Origin: Lentzea californiensis
Lineage (GTDB): Bacteria; Actinomycetota; Actinomycetes; Mycobacteriales; Pseudonocardiaceae
DNA length: 64,000 bases
Assembly (NCBI RefSeq): GCF_024648825.1
Contig: NZ_JANBBE010000012.1
Span: 62,001-126,000, forward strand
Direction: 5' to 3'
Shown: positions 16,732 to 25,799 of the stretch, one piece after another
How the letters are laid out: each line of letters starts with the position of its first letter
Position numbering within the stretch: position 1 is the stretch's first letter
Translations under genes and position numbers: made by a program
The notes under the pieces: generated by a model
Seen by the model: the letters and a program-made list of their open reading frames with translations, nothing else
The model's database searches: none
What the model was told of the DNA's origin: nothing

Positions 16732-17755
16732 GCTGCTGGCCCAGTTCGAGCTCGACGACGCCGTCGAGCGGCAGTACCGCCTGGGAGAGGCCGCGGAACG
16801 CGCCGGTCGCCTGCGCGAGGCAGCCGTGCACTTCCGGGTCGCCGCCGACCAACGCCTCGGTGACGCCGCCGTGCGGCTGGCACACGTCCTGTTCGCACTC
16901 GGCGAGGAAACCGAGGCCGCGCAGTGGTGCACGGCCGCCGTGGCGGACGGGTTCCCCGAGGCCGAGGAGCTGGCCAGGGAGAACTCCCAGGCGCGGCAAC
17001 GGTTCCTGGAGCACGCCGCCCGGATCACGGTCGGCGCGCCCACGTTCGACTGGCTGCCGCCCGCGATGCCGTCCCGCCGCATCTCGGCCGATGCGATCGC
17101 GGCGCGCACCCAGGCGTTGCGGACGCTGGACCAGCGTTACGGCGGCATCGCCTGCCACAGCACGGTTCTGGAGCACCTCGCCGCCGTCGAACCGATGATC
17201 GTCGTGGACGAGACCTCGTGGACCGCAGTCGCCGAGGTCCACGAACTGGCGGGCTGGACCGCGTTCGACAGCGGTCAGCCCGGCACGGCCCTGCCGCACT
17301 TCGCGAAGGCGCTGACGCTGGCGCGGCAGGCGGAGAACGAGGCGCTCATCGCTTCCGTGCTGACCCGCGCGGGCCGGATGTTCCTGCACCACAACGCACC
17401 CGACGACGCGCTGAAGGCGTTCCAGCTCGGTTTCGTGGCGGCGCACAACGCCTGGGCCGACCGGCGCGCGTTGAACGATCCCGCGCAGGCCATTGCCTCT
17501 CTGGCCGCAAAGGTGAGCACATGTGGCGAAGGCCGGGCACGCACCCTGACGTTGACGGCGCTGGCCCGCAACCACCTCGCTCTGGGCGACCTCCCCGCGG
17601 CGACCGAATTCGCGGAGGAAGCCGTGGAGTCGGCCAGGAACCTCCGTTCGGCACGCGCGGAGGACCACCTGCGCTGGCTCGACCAGGAAGCCCGGGCAGC
17701 CGGCGCGTTCCTGCTGGCAGAGCAGATCTCGGCCCGTTTCGCGCGTTCTGGATGA
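16724..17755 (+). CDS. TPR-repeat protein coupled to an ECF sigma factor
   Basis: A 343-residue, fully helical soluble protein with no membrane segment or HTH. Repeats include AAERAGRLREAAVHFRVAADQ near residue 25 and LPHFAKALTLARQAENEALIASVLTRAG near 190. The second half resembles the TPR tail of actinomycete NsdA/XRE-TPR regulators (TQALRTLDQRYGG). ATG 16724 overlaps the sigma stop by 8 nt and has GGAGG 5 nt upstream, so the two are translationally coupled. By position it may bind and control the sigma factor, but it has none of the ZAS zinc motif of normal anti-sigmas. Confidence 0.82.
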   Translation: MSELLAQFELDDAVERQYRLGEAAERAGRLREAAVHFRVAADQRLGDAAVRLAHVLFALGEETEAAQWCTAAVADGFPEAEELARENSQARQRFLEHAARITVGAPTFDWLPPAMPSRRISADAIAARTQALRTLDQRYGGIACHSTVLEHLAAVEPMIVVDETSWTAVAEVHELAGWTAFDSGQPGTALPHFAKALTLARQAENEALIASVLTRAGRMFLHHNAPDDALKAFQLGFVAAHNAWADRRALNDPAQAIASLAAKVSTCGEGRARTLTLTALARNHLALGDLPAATEFAEEAVESARNLRSARAEDHLRWLDQEARAAGAFLLAEQISARFARSG

Positions 17756-17812
17756 CGCTTCACCGGATCCGGGCCGACACACGCGTGCGCGCAGACGAGT
17801 AAGTTCTGCGGC

Positions 17813-18616
17813 ATGTCCGAGCCTTTCTCCTGGGTGCCCGCGGGAATCAACACGGACGTGCCCAGCGCGGCACGCGTCTACGACTTCCTGCTGGGAGGTG
17901 GCCACAACTTCGCGTCGGACCGCATGGTCGGCGACAAGGTGCTGCAGATCCTGCGCGAAGGCCGTGCGATCGCCGCGTCGAACCGCTCGTTCATGCGCCG
18001 TGCCGTCCTGCTGATGATGGAACAGGGCATCACGCAGTTCCTCGACCTCGGCTCAGGCATCCCGACGGTCGGCAACGTCCACGAGATCGTGCAACAGAAG
18101 AACCCCGACGCACGAGTCGTGTACGTGGACTACGACGAAGTGGCGGTCTCGCACAGCCAGCTCATCCTGGAGGGCAACAACAATGCGGGTGTCGTGCAGG
18201 CGGACATGTGCCGCCCGGACGACGTCCTGTCCGACCCGGTCGTGAAGGACCTGATCGACTTCTCGAAGCCCGTCGGCCTGCTGATGATCGCCGTGCTGCA
18301 CTTCGTCTCGGACGACAAGGGCCCCGCCGAGGTCGTCGCCCGCTACCGCGACGCCGTGCCGGAGGGCAGCCTCATCGCGTTGTCGCACCTCACCGCCGAC
18401 TTCAAGCCGGACGAGATGGGCGCCGTCGTCGAGGCCATGAAACACAGCCGCGACCCGATGTACTTCCGTGCGCGCACGGAGTTCGAGCCCATGTTCGCCG
18501 GCATGGAGGTCCTCCAGCCGGGCGTCGTCCCGGCGCCGAACTGGCACCCGGAACTCGGCCCGGCCGGAGAAGGCGGCCCGGAGGACGTCTACGTGGGCAT
18601 CGGCCGCAAGAACTAA
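17813..18616 (+). CDS. SAM-dependent methyltransferase, DUF574 family
   Basis: A 267-residue protein beginning VPAGINTDVPSAARVYDFLLGG (spanning residues 7-28), the hallmark of the DUF574 S-adenosyl-methyltransferase family expanded in actinomycetes. The SAM-binding motif is FLDLGSGIPTVGN (about 75-87), followed by VVYVDYDEVAV. The substrate of the family is not established. A TAAGTT hexamer lies about 7 nt before the ATG with no Shine-Dalgarno, suggesting a leaderless transcript. It is convergent with the phospholipase gene, with only 6 nt between stop codons. Confidence 0.9.
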   Translation: MSEPFSWVPAGINTDVPSAARVYDFLLGGGHNFASDRMVGDKVLQILREGRAIAASNRSFMRRAVLLMMEQGITQFLDLGSGIPTVGNVHEIVQQKNPDARVVYVDYDEVAVSHSQLILEGNNNAGVVQADMCRPDDVLSDPVVKDLIDFSKPVGLLMIAVLHFVSDDKGPAEVVARYRDAVPEGSLIALSHLTADFKPDEMGAVVEAMKHSRDPMYFRARTEFEPMFAGMEVLQPGVVPAPNWHPELGPAGEGGPEDVYVGIGRKN

Positions 18617-18622
18617 CGGCGT

Positions 18623-20236
18623 CTAGCGGAACTTCCAGGCCTGGGCCGCGGAACCGTTGCAGCTCCAGATGTTCAGGCGCGTACCGGGCGTGGTCGACGC
18701 ACCGGGGTTGTCCAGGCACAGCCCCGACTGCGGGTTCTGCACGGAGCCGTCGGACCGCACGCGCCACTGCTGCGCGCCCGTGCCGTTGCACTCCCACAGC
18801 CGAACGCTCGTGCCGTTGGCGGTGCCGCCGTTGTCGATGTCGAGGCACCTGCCGGCGATGGCGATGGTGCCGTCGGCGACTACGCGCCACTTCTGCGCGT
18901 AGGTGTTGTTGCAGGTCCAGATCTGGACCGGGTTGCCGTTGGCGGCGCCGCCCTTGTCGTTGTCCAGGCAGAGGGCCGGGGTGGCCGCCAGTTCGACGGA
19001 GCCGGCGCCGGACGGGTGGCGTTCCGCCGGGAGTGACGGCGTGTTGAGGTGGTAGAAGTCGACGGCCAGGTAGTTCGGAGTCTTGCGGGCCGCGGGTTCG
19101 CAGAAGCGCTGGGCCCGGTTGACGAGCTTGGAGTTGTCCGTGGCGGCGGTGCCCTGCATCGGGACGTCGCGGAAGTGGTTCATCACGAACAGCGGGCGGA
19201 AGCCGGTTTCCGCCGCGGTGAGCGGCTTGTCGCCCCAGCGGGAGTAGCAGGACCAGTCGGAGGCGCCGGTGCCGGAGCCCATCGACCAGTAGTTCTCGAC
19301 CGTCCAGTCCTTCTGGTAGAGCACGCCGGAGTTCTCGCGGCCGTCGCGGCCGTGGTCGGTGAAGATGAGCAGGCGCTTGCCGGACGTCCTCATCTGCGAC
19401 AACGTCGGCCAGCCGTTCTCCCGCACGCCTTCGGCGCGGAACAGGACGTCGTTGAGGCCCTGCACACGGGCGAGCTCGTTGCGCAGGACGTCGGCGGAGA
19501 CGTAGTCCTCCAGGAAGACCGTGACGATCTCGGTGGGGCGTGACTTCAGGAAGTCGACGATGCGCTGGATGTCGACGTTCAACGCCACCGGCCTGCTGAC
19601 GGCCGTGCAGCTGTTGTGGCAGAGGATCGCGCCGTCGGGGGTCTGGTGGATGTCGAGCATGAAGCCGCGGACGCCGTCGTTGAGCTGCTGCACGATGCCG
19701 CGTGACTGGTTCGGGGCGATGTTGGCGAACATGAAGCCGCCGTCGACGCCGTTCGCGTAGGCGTTGTGGGAGGTCAGGAACGTCATCTCGTCCAGGCGCG
19801 GGTCGGCCGGGGTCTGGACGCGGACCGGGGTCACCGGGGTCAGGAACCACGTGTCGGTGCCGGTGCCGACGCGGATCTGGTCGGTGCCGGACGCGATCAG
19901 GTAGCGGTCGGCGCCGGGGTCCTTGAAGCGGTACCTGTCCTGGTCGTCGAGCAGCCCGACCCACTGGGCCTCCGCGCTGGTGCAGCTGACCATCTGGACG
20001 GCGTCGCCGGCGCGGCCGAGGCACTGGCCGCCTTCGGAGAGGGTGCTGCCGTTCCAGGAGAAATGCTGGCGGTCCTCGTTGCCCTTGGGGCGGCGCTGGA
20101 CGACGGACGAGCCGGAGACGGCGGCGTTCTGGCCGGTCACGGCACTTTGCAGGTAGTAGTTGCCGTTGGGAGCGGCGGCTGCGTCCACGGGGACGAGCAG
20201 CAGCCACAACAGCGCGAGTGCAGGGATGATGCGCAT
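18623..20236 (-). CDS. Secreted PI-PLC X-domain protein with ricin-type lectin domain
   Basis: A 537-residue exported protein. Residues 1-21 form a signal peptide (RIIPALALLWLLLVPVDAAAA). A beta-trefoil-like segment follows, then a phosphatidylinositol-phospholipase-C X domain with candidate catalytic histidines in TSHNAYANG and ILCHNSC and the strand GVRGFMLDIHQ. The C-terminal 130 residues are a ricin B lectin domain with three QxW-type repeats (AQKWRV, AQQWRV, AQAWKF). It probably cleaves phosphoinositides or related glycolipids outside the cell while the lectin binds sugar. ATG 20236 is chosen because it starts the signal peptide; the longer open frame upstream is antisense to a sigma gene. 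Confidence 0.9.
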   Translation of the reverse strand: MRIIPALALLWLLLVPVDAAAAPNGNYYLQSAVTGQNAAVSGSSVVQRRPKGNEDRQHFSWNGSTLSEGGQCLGRAGDAVQMVSCTSAEAQWVGLLDDQDRYRFKDPGADRYLIASGTDQIRVGTGTDTWFLTPVTPVRVQTPADPRLDEMTFLTSHNAYANGVDGGFMFANIAPNQSRGIVQQLNDGVRGFMLDIHQTPDGAILCHNSCTAVSRPVALNVDIQRIVDFLKSRPTEIVTVFLEDYVSADVLRNELARVQGLNDVLFRAEGVRENGWPTLSQMRTSGKRLLIFTDHGRDGRENSGVLYQKDWTVENYWSMGSGTGASDWSCYSRWGDKPLTAAETGFRPLFVMNHFRDVPMQGTAATDNSKLVNRAQRFCEPAARKTPNYLAVDFYHLNTPSLPAERHPSGAGSVELAATPALCLDNDKGGAANGNPVQIWTCNNTYAQKWRVVADGTIAIAGRCLDIDNGGTANGTSVRLWECNGTGAQQWRVRSDGSVQNPQSGLCLDNPGASTTPGTRLNIWSCNGSAAQAWKFR

Positions 20237-20398
20237 GGGGTGAAGGCTCGACCATGGACGTGAACATGAAAAGGCTTCACTTCGAATTCCGTCCAAACCG
20301 AGACATCTGTGGCCCGGGCCACAAAAGCCGATGCAGCGGATAGAGGGGTGAAGGGGGTTTCCCACACGGCAAACGACCGAGGACGAGAAGGGGGCGGC

Positions 20399-20905
20399 GT
20401 GGGGTTCGACCAGTTCGTGACTGATCGGCTGGACCGGCTGCTGGGGTACGCCACAGCCATCACGTGCGACAAACACCTGGCGCAGGACATCGTGCAGAAC
20501 GTGCTCATGCGCGCACAAGGCAAGTGGGAACGCATCGGGTCGATGGACGCGCCCTACCTCTACGTGAAGCGCATGGTGACCAACGACTACCTGTCGTGGC
20601 GGCGCCGCAGGGCCGCGCGGGAGATCGCCGTAGAACGCAGCGAGCTCGCAAGGCACGTGCCGTCGATGGCCGATCCGGCTGACACACACGCCGAACGCGA
20701 GGCCATGCGCGCACGGATCGCCGTCCTCCCGCGCAAGCAACGTGCCGCGTTGGTGCTGCGGTTCTACGAGGACTGCAGCGACGCGGAGATCGCACAAGTG
20801 CTCGGGTGCACGGAATCGACTGTGCGCAGCCAACTCTCTCGCGCGCTGCAAACGCTGCGCACTCACGAACTCGCCCGATCCGCCACCCTGGGGGTGCACT
20901 CATGA
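20399..20905 (+). CDS. SigE-family ECF sigma factor
   Basis: A 168-residue sigma factor of the actinobacterial SigE/sigma-70 family type: FDQFVTDRLDRLLGYATAI, then HLAQDIVQNVLMRAQGKW (sigma-2), APYLYVKRMVTNDYLSWRRRR, and a sigma-4 ending IAQVLGCTESTVRSQLSRAL. GTG 20399 follows GAAGGGGG at good spacing; further upstream the residues are not conserved-looking. Its TGA overlaps the ATG of a LytR-CpsA-Psr gene by 4 nt (ATGA), so the membrane protein is likely its regulator or co-regulated partner. Confidence 0.9.
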   Translation: MGFDQFVTDRLDRLLGYATAITCDKHLAQDIVQNVLMRAQGKWERIGSMDAPYLYVKRMVTNDYLSWRRRRAAREIAVERSELARHVPSMADPADTHAEREAMRARIAVLPRKQRAALVLRFYEDCSDAEIAQVLGCTESTVRSQLSRALQTLRTHELARSATLGVHS

Positions 20906-21825
20906 ACGACCTGATCCGACAGGCCATCAAGGCTGAGGCCGACGAACGCGTCGACTCCCGGACCGTGCTGGCCGACCTGCACAAGGCCAAGAAGCGCAAG
21001 CCGCTCGGGCTGATCGTCGGGGTCGCCACGCTGACCGCGGCGGCCGCGGCCGCCGCCGTGATCATCCCGACGGCGATCAAGAAGACCGACGCGTCACCGG
21101 CCGCGCAGACGCCGGCCGCACAGAACGTCCTGCTCATCGGCACGGACGAGTACCACCGCACCGATGCGCTCGTGTTCGCGCGGTTCGAGGGCGACGGGTC
21201 GGCGACGATCATCTCGCTGCCCCGCGACATCTACGTGGGGTCGAGCCCTGACCGGATCAACGGCCTGTACATGCAGGACCCGCGCAAGCTGACGGACGCC
21301 GTCGAGCAGATGACCGGGTCGAAGGTCGACCACTGGGCGGCGATCAACATGTCCGCGTTCGGGCAGATCGCGGGCATCGTGGGCGGTGTGGAGGTGTGCC
21401 TGAGCGCACCGGCGAAGGATCCGCTCAGCGGCGTTGACCTGCCCGCGGGCAAGCAGGTGGTGGCCGGCGACCAGGTTCTGGCGTTCCTGCGGCAGCGGTT
21501 CGACCTGACGGGCGGCGACCTGGACAGGACGAAACGGCACCAGGCCTTCCTCGCCGGGCTCGCCGCGAAGATCGCGGGGGACAAAGCGGTGATGATGGCC
21601 CGCAGCGTCAGGGAGGCGATCCAGGTCGACCAGGGCTGGGACGTGGTGGAGTTCGCGGCACGGTTCCAGGGACCGGTGAAGATCCGGACGGCGACGTTGC
21701 CGGTGGGTGAGGCCGTTCAGCGCGACGGCACCTCCGGATTCGCCGTCGACCCCGCTCAGACGAAGCAGTTCGTGGAGAAGCAGTTCAACGGCGAAGGGCC
21801 CGTGCGAGACGAGTGCGTGTCCTGA
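20902..21825 (+). CDS. LytR-CpsA-Psr (LCP) family membrane protein
   Basis: A 307-residue protein: about 35 cytosolic residues, one membrane helix (about 37-60, LGLIVGVATLTAAAAAAAVI), then an extracytoplasmic LCP domain with ISLPRDIYVGS, VDHWAAINMSAFGQIAGIVGGVEVC in two parts, and a GGDLDRTKRHQAF motif carrying the conserved arginine region. LCP enzymes transfer polymers from undecaprenyl-pyrophosphate to peptidoglycan. Its coupling to an ECF sigma gene and a charged cytosolic head suggest a second, anti-sigma-like role, which is inference. Confidence 0.88.
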   Translation: MNDLIRQAIKAEADERVDSRTVLADLHKAKKRKPLGLIVGVATLTAAAAAAAVIIPTAIKKTDASPAAQTPAAQNVLLIGTDEYHRTDALVFARFEGDGSATIISLPRDIYVGSSPDRINGLYMQDPRKLTDAVEQMTGSKVDHWAAINMSAFGQIAGIVGGVEVCLSAPAKDPLSGVDLPAGKQVVAGDQVLAFLRQRFDLTGGDLDRTKRHQAFLAGLAAKIAGDKAVMMARSVREAIQVDQGWDVVEFAARFQGPVKIRTATLPVGEAVQRDGTSGFAVDPAQTKQFVEKQFNGEGPVRDECVS

Positions 21826-21899
21826 CGATCACTCGGATGGAGCATCAAGTCGCTCTTCTGCGCAGCCGATGATCGGCATGTAGCGCGCGAAACGGCCGC

Positions 21900-21905
21900 T
21901 ACGAT
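21900..21905 (+). promoter_or_regulatory. -10 element TACGAT for a leaderless transcript
   Basis: TACGAT ends 6 nt before GTG 21912; no Shine-Dalgarno sequence is present. Confidence 0.45.
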
Positions 21906-21911
21906 CGATTC

Positions 21912-24671
21912 GTGCGCGAACCGCTTGAACGTGACTCCGAGATCGCGCACATTCGTGAAGCTCTGGACGCAGCCACCCGTGGTGAGGGTCGTGTCGTCGT
22001 CATCGAGGGCCGTGCGGGCATCGGCAAGACCAGGCTCGTGCACGAGTGCCGCGAGCTGGCCAAGGAACGCGGGTTCGGGCGGTTGCAGGCCGTCGGCGAC
22101 GCCATGGAGAGCGCGATGGCGTGGGGCGTCGTCCGGCAGATGGTCGAGCGGTCCGTGTCTCGGTACTCCGGCGAGCTGCGCGAGAAGATCCTCGCCGGGC
22201 CGTCCGGGGCGGCGCTGAAGGCCCTGGACGACGCCGCGCTCGACCCGAGCCAGGCCGAGCTCGCCCGCACGCTGCACTCGCTGTGGTGGGTCGCGGTGGA
22301 CCTCTCGTCCACCCGGCCGCTGCTGATCACGGTGGACGACGCGCACTGGGCGGACCACTCGTCGCTGCAGTTCCTCGTCTACCTGTCGCGCCGGATCGCG
22401 GACCTGCCGATCGCGCTGGTCGTCGCGACCAGGCCGCCGGCGGACAACTTCGGGCCGCTCGCGCAGCTCAGCGTGTCCGCCGACCGGTTGCTGCCGCGTC
22501 CGCTCACCACGGACGCGCTCAGCGCGCTCGTCGGCGGGCACCCCGAGGTGATCACCGCCCTGCACGCGGCCAGCGGCGGGAACCCGTTCCTGTCCGGTGT
22601 CCTGGTCGACGAGCTCGCGGCGCTCGGGCTGCCGCTGGACGACGCCGCGACGGCCGGGAAGGTCGGCGGGCTCGGCCCCAGCACCGTCTTCCGCGCCACG
22701 CTCGGACGCCTGCCGGCACCGGCGGTCAAGCTCGCCGGCGCCGTCGCCGTGCTCGGCACGCACGCCGATCCGTGGCAGGCCGCGGAACTGGCGGAGGTCA
22801 CCGATCTGCCGGCCGCGGTCGAGGCGTTGACGGCGGCGAACGTCCTGGTCACCGGTGAGCACCTGGAGTTCGTGCATCCCGTTGTGCGCGAGGCGGTGCT
22901 GACCGGTCTCGGGCCGATCGCGCGTGCCTCGCTGCACGCGCGCGCCGCGAAGTCGTTGCAGGAGTCGCACGCATCGGTTGACCGGGTGGCCGCACATCTC
23001 GTGCACGCTCCCAAAGGGACGTTGCCGAACGCCGCGGACGTGCTGAGGAAGGCCGCGGCGACGTTGCTCTCGGCGGGTGACCCGCGCACTGCCGCGGGAC
23101 ATCTGACACGGGCGGTGGACGAGCGGCCCACCGACGCCGGACTGCGCGCGGAGCTCGGGCGCGCGTTGCTGCGGCTCGGCGACGCGGTCAACGCGCACCG
23201 GCACCTGAAAGCCGCGGCGCAAGGGCTGCCGGACGCGGAACTGGTGGCGGCAGCGGCTTCGGCGACGGCCGCGCTGGAAGGCCCCGCCGCGGCGATCGCG
23301 GAACTCACCGAGGCCATCGCGGCCCGCCCGGACGGCGAGTCGCGCCTGCACCTGGAGGCACGGCTGGCGGTGTTCCGCTCGTTCCTCCCCGACCAGCGCC
23401 AGATCGCGTCCGCGCACCTCAGCGGCTACTCCGGACTCGCGGGCGGCACCCCGGACGAACGCACGTTGCTCGGTCTCCTCGCGCAGATGGGCCGCTACGA
23501 GGTGTGGCCGCACGACGAGGTCGCCGCGACCGCGACGCGCGCGCTCGCGAACGGTGCGTACCTGGACGACGCGACGGGCAGCACGGACGCGATGGTCGCG
23601 TGGCTGGTGGCGTTGCTCGCGCTGATGGCGGCGGACGGCGTGGACACCGCACGGCACGAGATCGAGCGGGCCAGGCTCAAGGTGCGGGCGCACGGGTCGC
23701 CGGTCGAGTTCGCGATGGTGGCGAACGCGTCGCTGTTCCTGGACTGGCGCTGCGGCAACATGCGGGCCGTCGAGGCAGAGGCCGAGGGCGCGCTGGCCGC
23801 CGTCGCGCACGAGGACCCGGTGTCCGAGGTGATCAGCCTGCGCGCGACCTCGACGCACTTCGCGGTCTACGCGGCGCTCGAACGAGGCGACGTCGCGGCG
23901 GCGTCCGCGTTCATCGGCGCGTTCGACGGCGCCCACGCCGATGCCCGGCTGACCATGCCGATGATCTGGTTGCACGAGGTGCGCGCGTTGATCGCACTGG
24001 CCGAGGGCGACGCACGGCGCGCGATGGCCGAGGCGTACCGCCAGCGCGACGCGATGCACCACGTGCACGTCGACCCGCCCACCGTTCCTTGGCGCGGACC
24101 GGCCACCCGCGCGGCGTTGCTGCTGGGCCAGCAGGAACTGGCGCTGGAACTGGCCGCCGAACAACTCGAGGTGGCCCGCAAGTGGGGCGCTGCCACGGAG
24201 GTCGGCGCCGCTCTGCGGTTGCTCTCGAACGCCGACGCGGACTCGCGGCTGGAGCTGCTGACCGAGTCCGTGACCGTGCTGGAGGACTCGCCTTCACGCT
24301 TGGAGCTCGCCCGCTCCCTGGTGGACCTGGGCGAGGCGTTGCGGGTGGCCCGGCGCCGGACGGACGCGCGCGAGCCGTTGCACAGGGCGATCGAACTGGC
24401 GGGCGACTGCGGTTCGACGGTCCTGCAGACCCGCGCGGCCGAGGCGCTGGAGGCACTCGGTGACCGGCCACGACGGCAGATCGTGCTGGGGGCGGAGGCG
24501 CTGACGGCGTCCGAACGGCGGGTGGCCGACCTGGCGGCGGCGGGCCGGGCGAACAGGGAGATCGCGCAGGAGCTGTTCGTGACGCCCAAGACCGTCGAGA
24601 ACCACCTCGGCCGGATCTACACGAAGCTCGGAATCGCAGGTCGCAAGGATCTCTCACGCGTCCTCGCCTGA
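21912..24671 (+). CDS. LAL-type LuxR-family transcriptional regulator (AAA ATPase, TPR-like, LuxR HTH)
   Basis: A 919-residue regulator of the large ATP-binding LuxR class. It has Walker A GRAGIGKT near residues 33-40, Walker B LLITVDDAHWADHSS near 138-152, a long helical, TPR-like middle, and a C-terminal LuxR helix-turn-helix (about 855-915: LTASERRVADLAAAGRANREIAQ, then VTPKTVENHLGRIYTKL). Such regulators respond to an inducer by ATP-dependent conformational change. GTG 21912 is supported by its 6-nt spaced -10 hexamer. Its target is not evident; neighbours on both sides are separate units. Confidence 0.92.
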   Translation: MREPLERDSEIAHIREALDAATRGEGRVVVIEGRAGIGKTRLVHECRELAKERGFGRLQAVGDAMESAMAWGVVRQMVERSVSRYSGELREKILAGPSGAALKALDDAALDPSQAELARTLHSLWWVAVDLSSTRPLLITVDDAHWADHSSLQFLVYLSRRIADLPIALVVATRPPADNFGPLAQLSVSADRLLPRPLTTDALSALVGGHPEVITALHAASGGNPFLSGVLVDELAALGLPLDDAATAGKVGGLGPSTVFRATLGRLPAPAVKLAGAVAVLGTHADPWQAAELAEVTDLPAAVEALTAANVLVTGEHLEFVHPVVREAVLTGLGPIARASLHARAAKSLQESHASVDRVAAHLVHAPKGTLPNAADVLRKAAATLLSAGDPRTAAGHLTRAVDERPTDAGLRAELGRALLRLGDAVNAHRHLKAAAQGLPDAELVAAAASATAALEGPAAAIAELTEAIAARPDGESRLHLEARLAVFRSFLPDQRQIASAHLSGYSGLAGGTPDERTLLGLLAQMGRYEVWPHDEVAATATRALANGAYLDDATGSTDAMVAWLVALLALMAADGVDTARHEIERARLKVRAHGSPVEFAMVANASLFLDWRCGNMRAVEAEAEGALAAVAHEDPVSEVISLRATSTHFAVYAALERGDVAAASAFIGAFDGAHADARLTMPMIWLHEVRALIALAEGDARRAMAEAYRQRDAMHHVHVDPPTVPWRGPATRAALLLGQQELALELAAEQLEVARKWGAATEVGAALRLLSNADADSRLELLTESVTVLEDSPSRLELARSLVDLGEALRVARRRTDAREPLHRAIELAGDCGSTVLQTRAAEALEALGDRPRRQIVLGAEALTASERRVADLAAAGRANREIAQELFVTPKTVENHLGRIYTKLGIAGRKDLSRVLA

Positions 24672-24766
24672 GACGGAGCGACGTGGGGGTGCCCCTGATA
24701 CACCCATCTTTTCGGCTGGAGGGTTGAGGGATCTCCCCTCATGCCCTTGGGGGGTCGCCTCGGCGA

Positions 24767-24796
24767 ATCTTGTGTCACCGCAGGGGAACACAAGAT
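24767..24796. promoter_or_regulatory. Perfect 9-bp inverted repeat in the leader of the secreted C39-like gene
   Basis: ATCTTGTGT (24767-24775) and ACACAAGAT (24788-24796) are exact inverted repeats around 12 nt, ending 18 nt before the start codon. A weaker near-palindrome, TGAGGG...CCCTCA, lies at 24725-24741. These may be operators or leader hairpins. Confidence 0.4.
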
Positions 24797-24814
24797 CTCA
24801 AAGGGGAAACCGAA

Positions 24815-25738
24815 ATGATCCGCAACGCTCTGATCGCCGCCGCCGCTCTGACCGCCGTCGTCGCTCCCGCCACCGCGGTGGCCGACCCGATCATCGGCAC
24901 GCCGCCCCCGTGCGTCGGCGCCTCCGACCTGGCGGGTGCGGACTTCAACGTCAAGAAGTGCGGCGTCAGCGACGTGGATCAGCACCGCGCCGGCTTCGAG
25001 AACAACGGTGGCGCCTACTGCGGCCCCGCCTCGCTCTACAACGTCCTGCACTACTGGGGCCATCAGAAGGACGCCCCGGTCGGCTGGCTGACCACCAAGG
25101 TCGGCAACCTCGACCCGAAGGACCCGGCCGACTTCGGCGTCATCACCAACTCCATCGGACGCATCGGCGTCGACGCGAAGTACACCAGCGACGGCACCAA
25201 CCTCACCAACCTGCGCAAGGCATGGGACATCGCCACCAAGCCCGCCCGCGACGCCGGCTGGACCACGTCCACGGGCGTGGTGAGCACCAACGACCACCCG
25301 GACTTCGCCGGTGACCTCGCGAAGAAGCTCAACGAGGGCCCGCTGCAGCTGGTCTACGGCCGCTACGGGGCCGGCCCCGCGACGGGTTCGTTGCAGCGCG
25401 GCGGTGGCCACATCGTCACCGTCGTGTCCGCGACCGGCTCGTTCCACGGCAGCACGATGAAGCTGAAGCTGGCCGACCCGGGCCGTGCGGCCGACAGCGG
25501 CCAGGGCAACTACCTCTACACGCAGTCCGCCTACGAGTCGCTCGACGTCACCCTGACCAAGAGGACGTTCAAGGAGTACGTCCCGGTCAAGGACGACGAG
25601 AACACCCGCGAGGACGAGTCGCTGGAGCCGGGCACCTACCGCTGGGTGACGCGCTGGGAGCTCGACGGCCCGCGCTACGTCAGCGAGACGAACCGTCACA
25701 TGGTCGAGGGCTTCAACTGGTTCGACATGGCCAAGTAG
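24815..25738 (+). CDS. Secreted papain-like (C39-type) cysteine peptidase-like protein
   Basis: A 307-residue exported protein with a signal peptide (residues 1-23, NALIAAAALTAVVAPATAVA). The mature part contains NNGGAYCGPASLYNVLHYW, the cysteine-helix start of C39-like folds, and later QRGGGHIVTVVSA with the candidate histidine, followed by LADPGRAA with an aspartate. That supplies a Cys-His-Asp set in the right order, so an extracellular peptidase or related thiol enzyme is likely. AAGGGGAAA precedes the ATG. It ends just before a strong terminator, so it is monocistronic. Confidence 0.78.
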   Translation: MIRNALIAAAALTAVVAPATAVADPIIGTPPPCVGASDLAGADFNVKKCGVSDVDQHRAGFENNGGAYCGPASLYNVLHYWGHQKDAPVGWLTTKVGNLDPKDPADFGVITNSIGRIGVDAKYTSDGTNLTNLRKAWDIATKPARDAGWTTSTGVVSTNDHPDFAGDLAKKLNEGPLQLVYGRYGAGPATGSLQRGGGHIVTVVSATGSFHGSTMKLKLADPGRAADSGQGNYLYTQSAYESLDVTLTKRTFKEYVPVKDDENTREDESLEPGTYRWVTRWELDGPRYVSETNRHMVEGFNWFDMAK

Positions 25739-25750
25739 TCGCCGGTTTCC

Positions 25751-25780
25751 GGGGCCGCATCCCTTCAGGGGTGCGGCCCC
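25751..25780 (+). terminator. Hairpin terminator
   Basis: GGGGCCGCATCCC pairs with GGGGTGCGGCCCC (one G-T pair) across a short TTCA loop, 12 nt after the C39-like gene stop. A weak TTCG follows rather than a long U tract, as is common in actinomycetes. Confidence 0.75.
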
Positions 25781-25787
25781 TTCGCCC

Positions 25788-25793
25788 TAGCCT
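25788..25793 (+). promoter_or_regulatory. -10 element TAGCCT for a leaderless transcript
   Basis: TAGCCT ends 6 nt before ATG 25800, directly after the upstream terminator; no Shine-Dalgarno sequence is present. Confidence 0.45.
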
Positions 25794-25799
25794 GGTTCC

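Noticed and set aside
20237..20899. Long N-terminal extension of the PI-PLC gene
   Set aside because: It is antisense to the ECF sigma gene and would bury the signal peptide.
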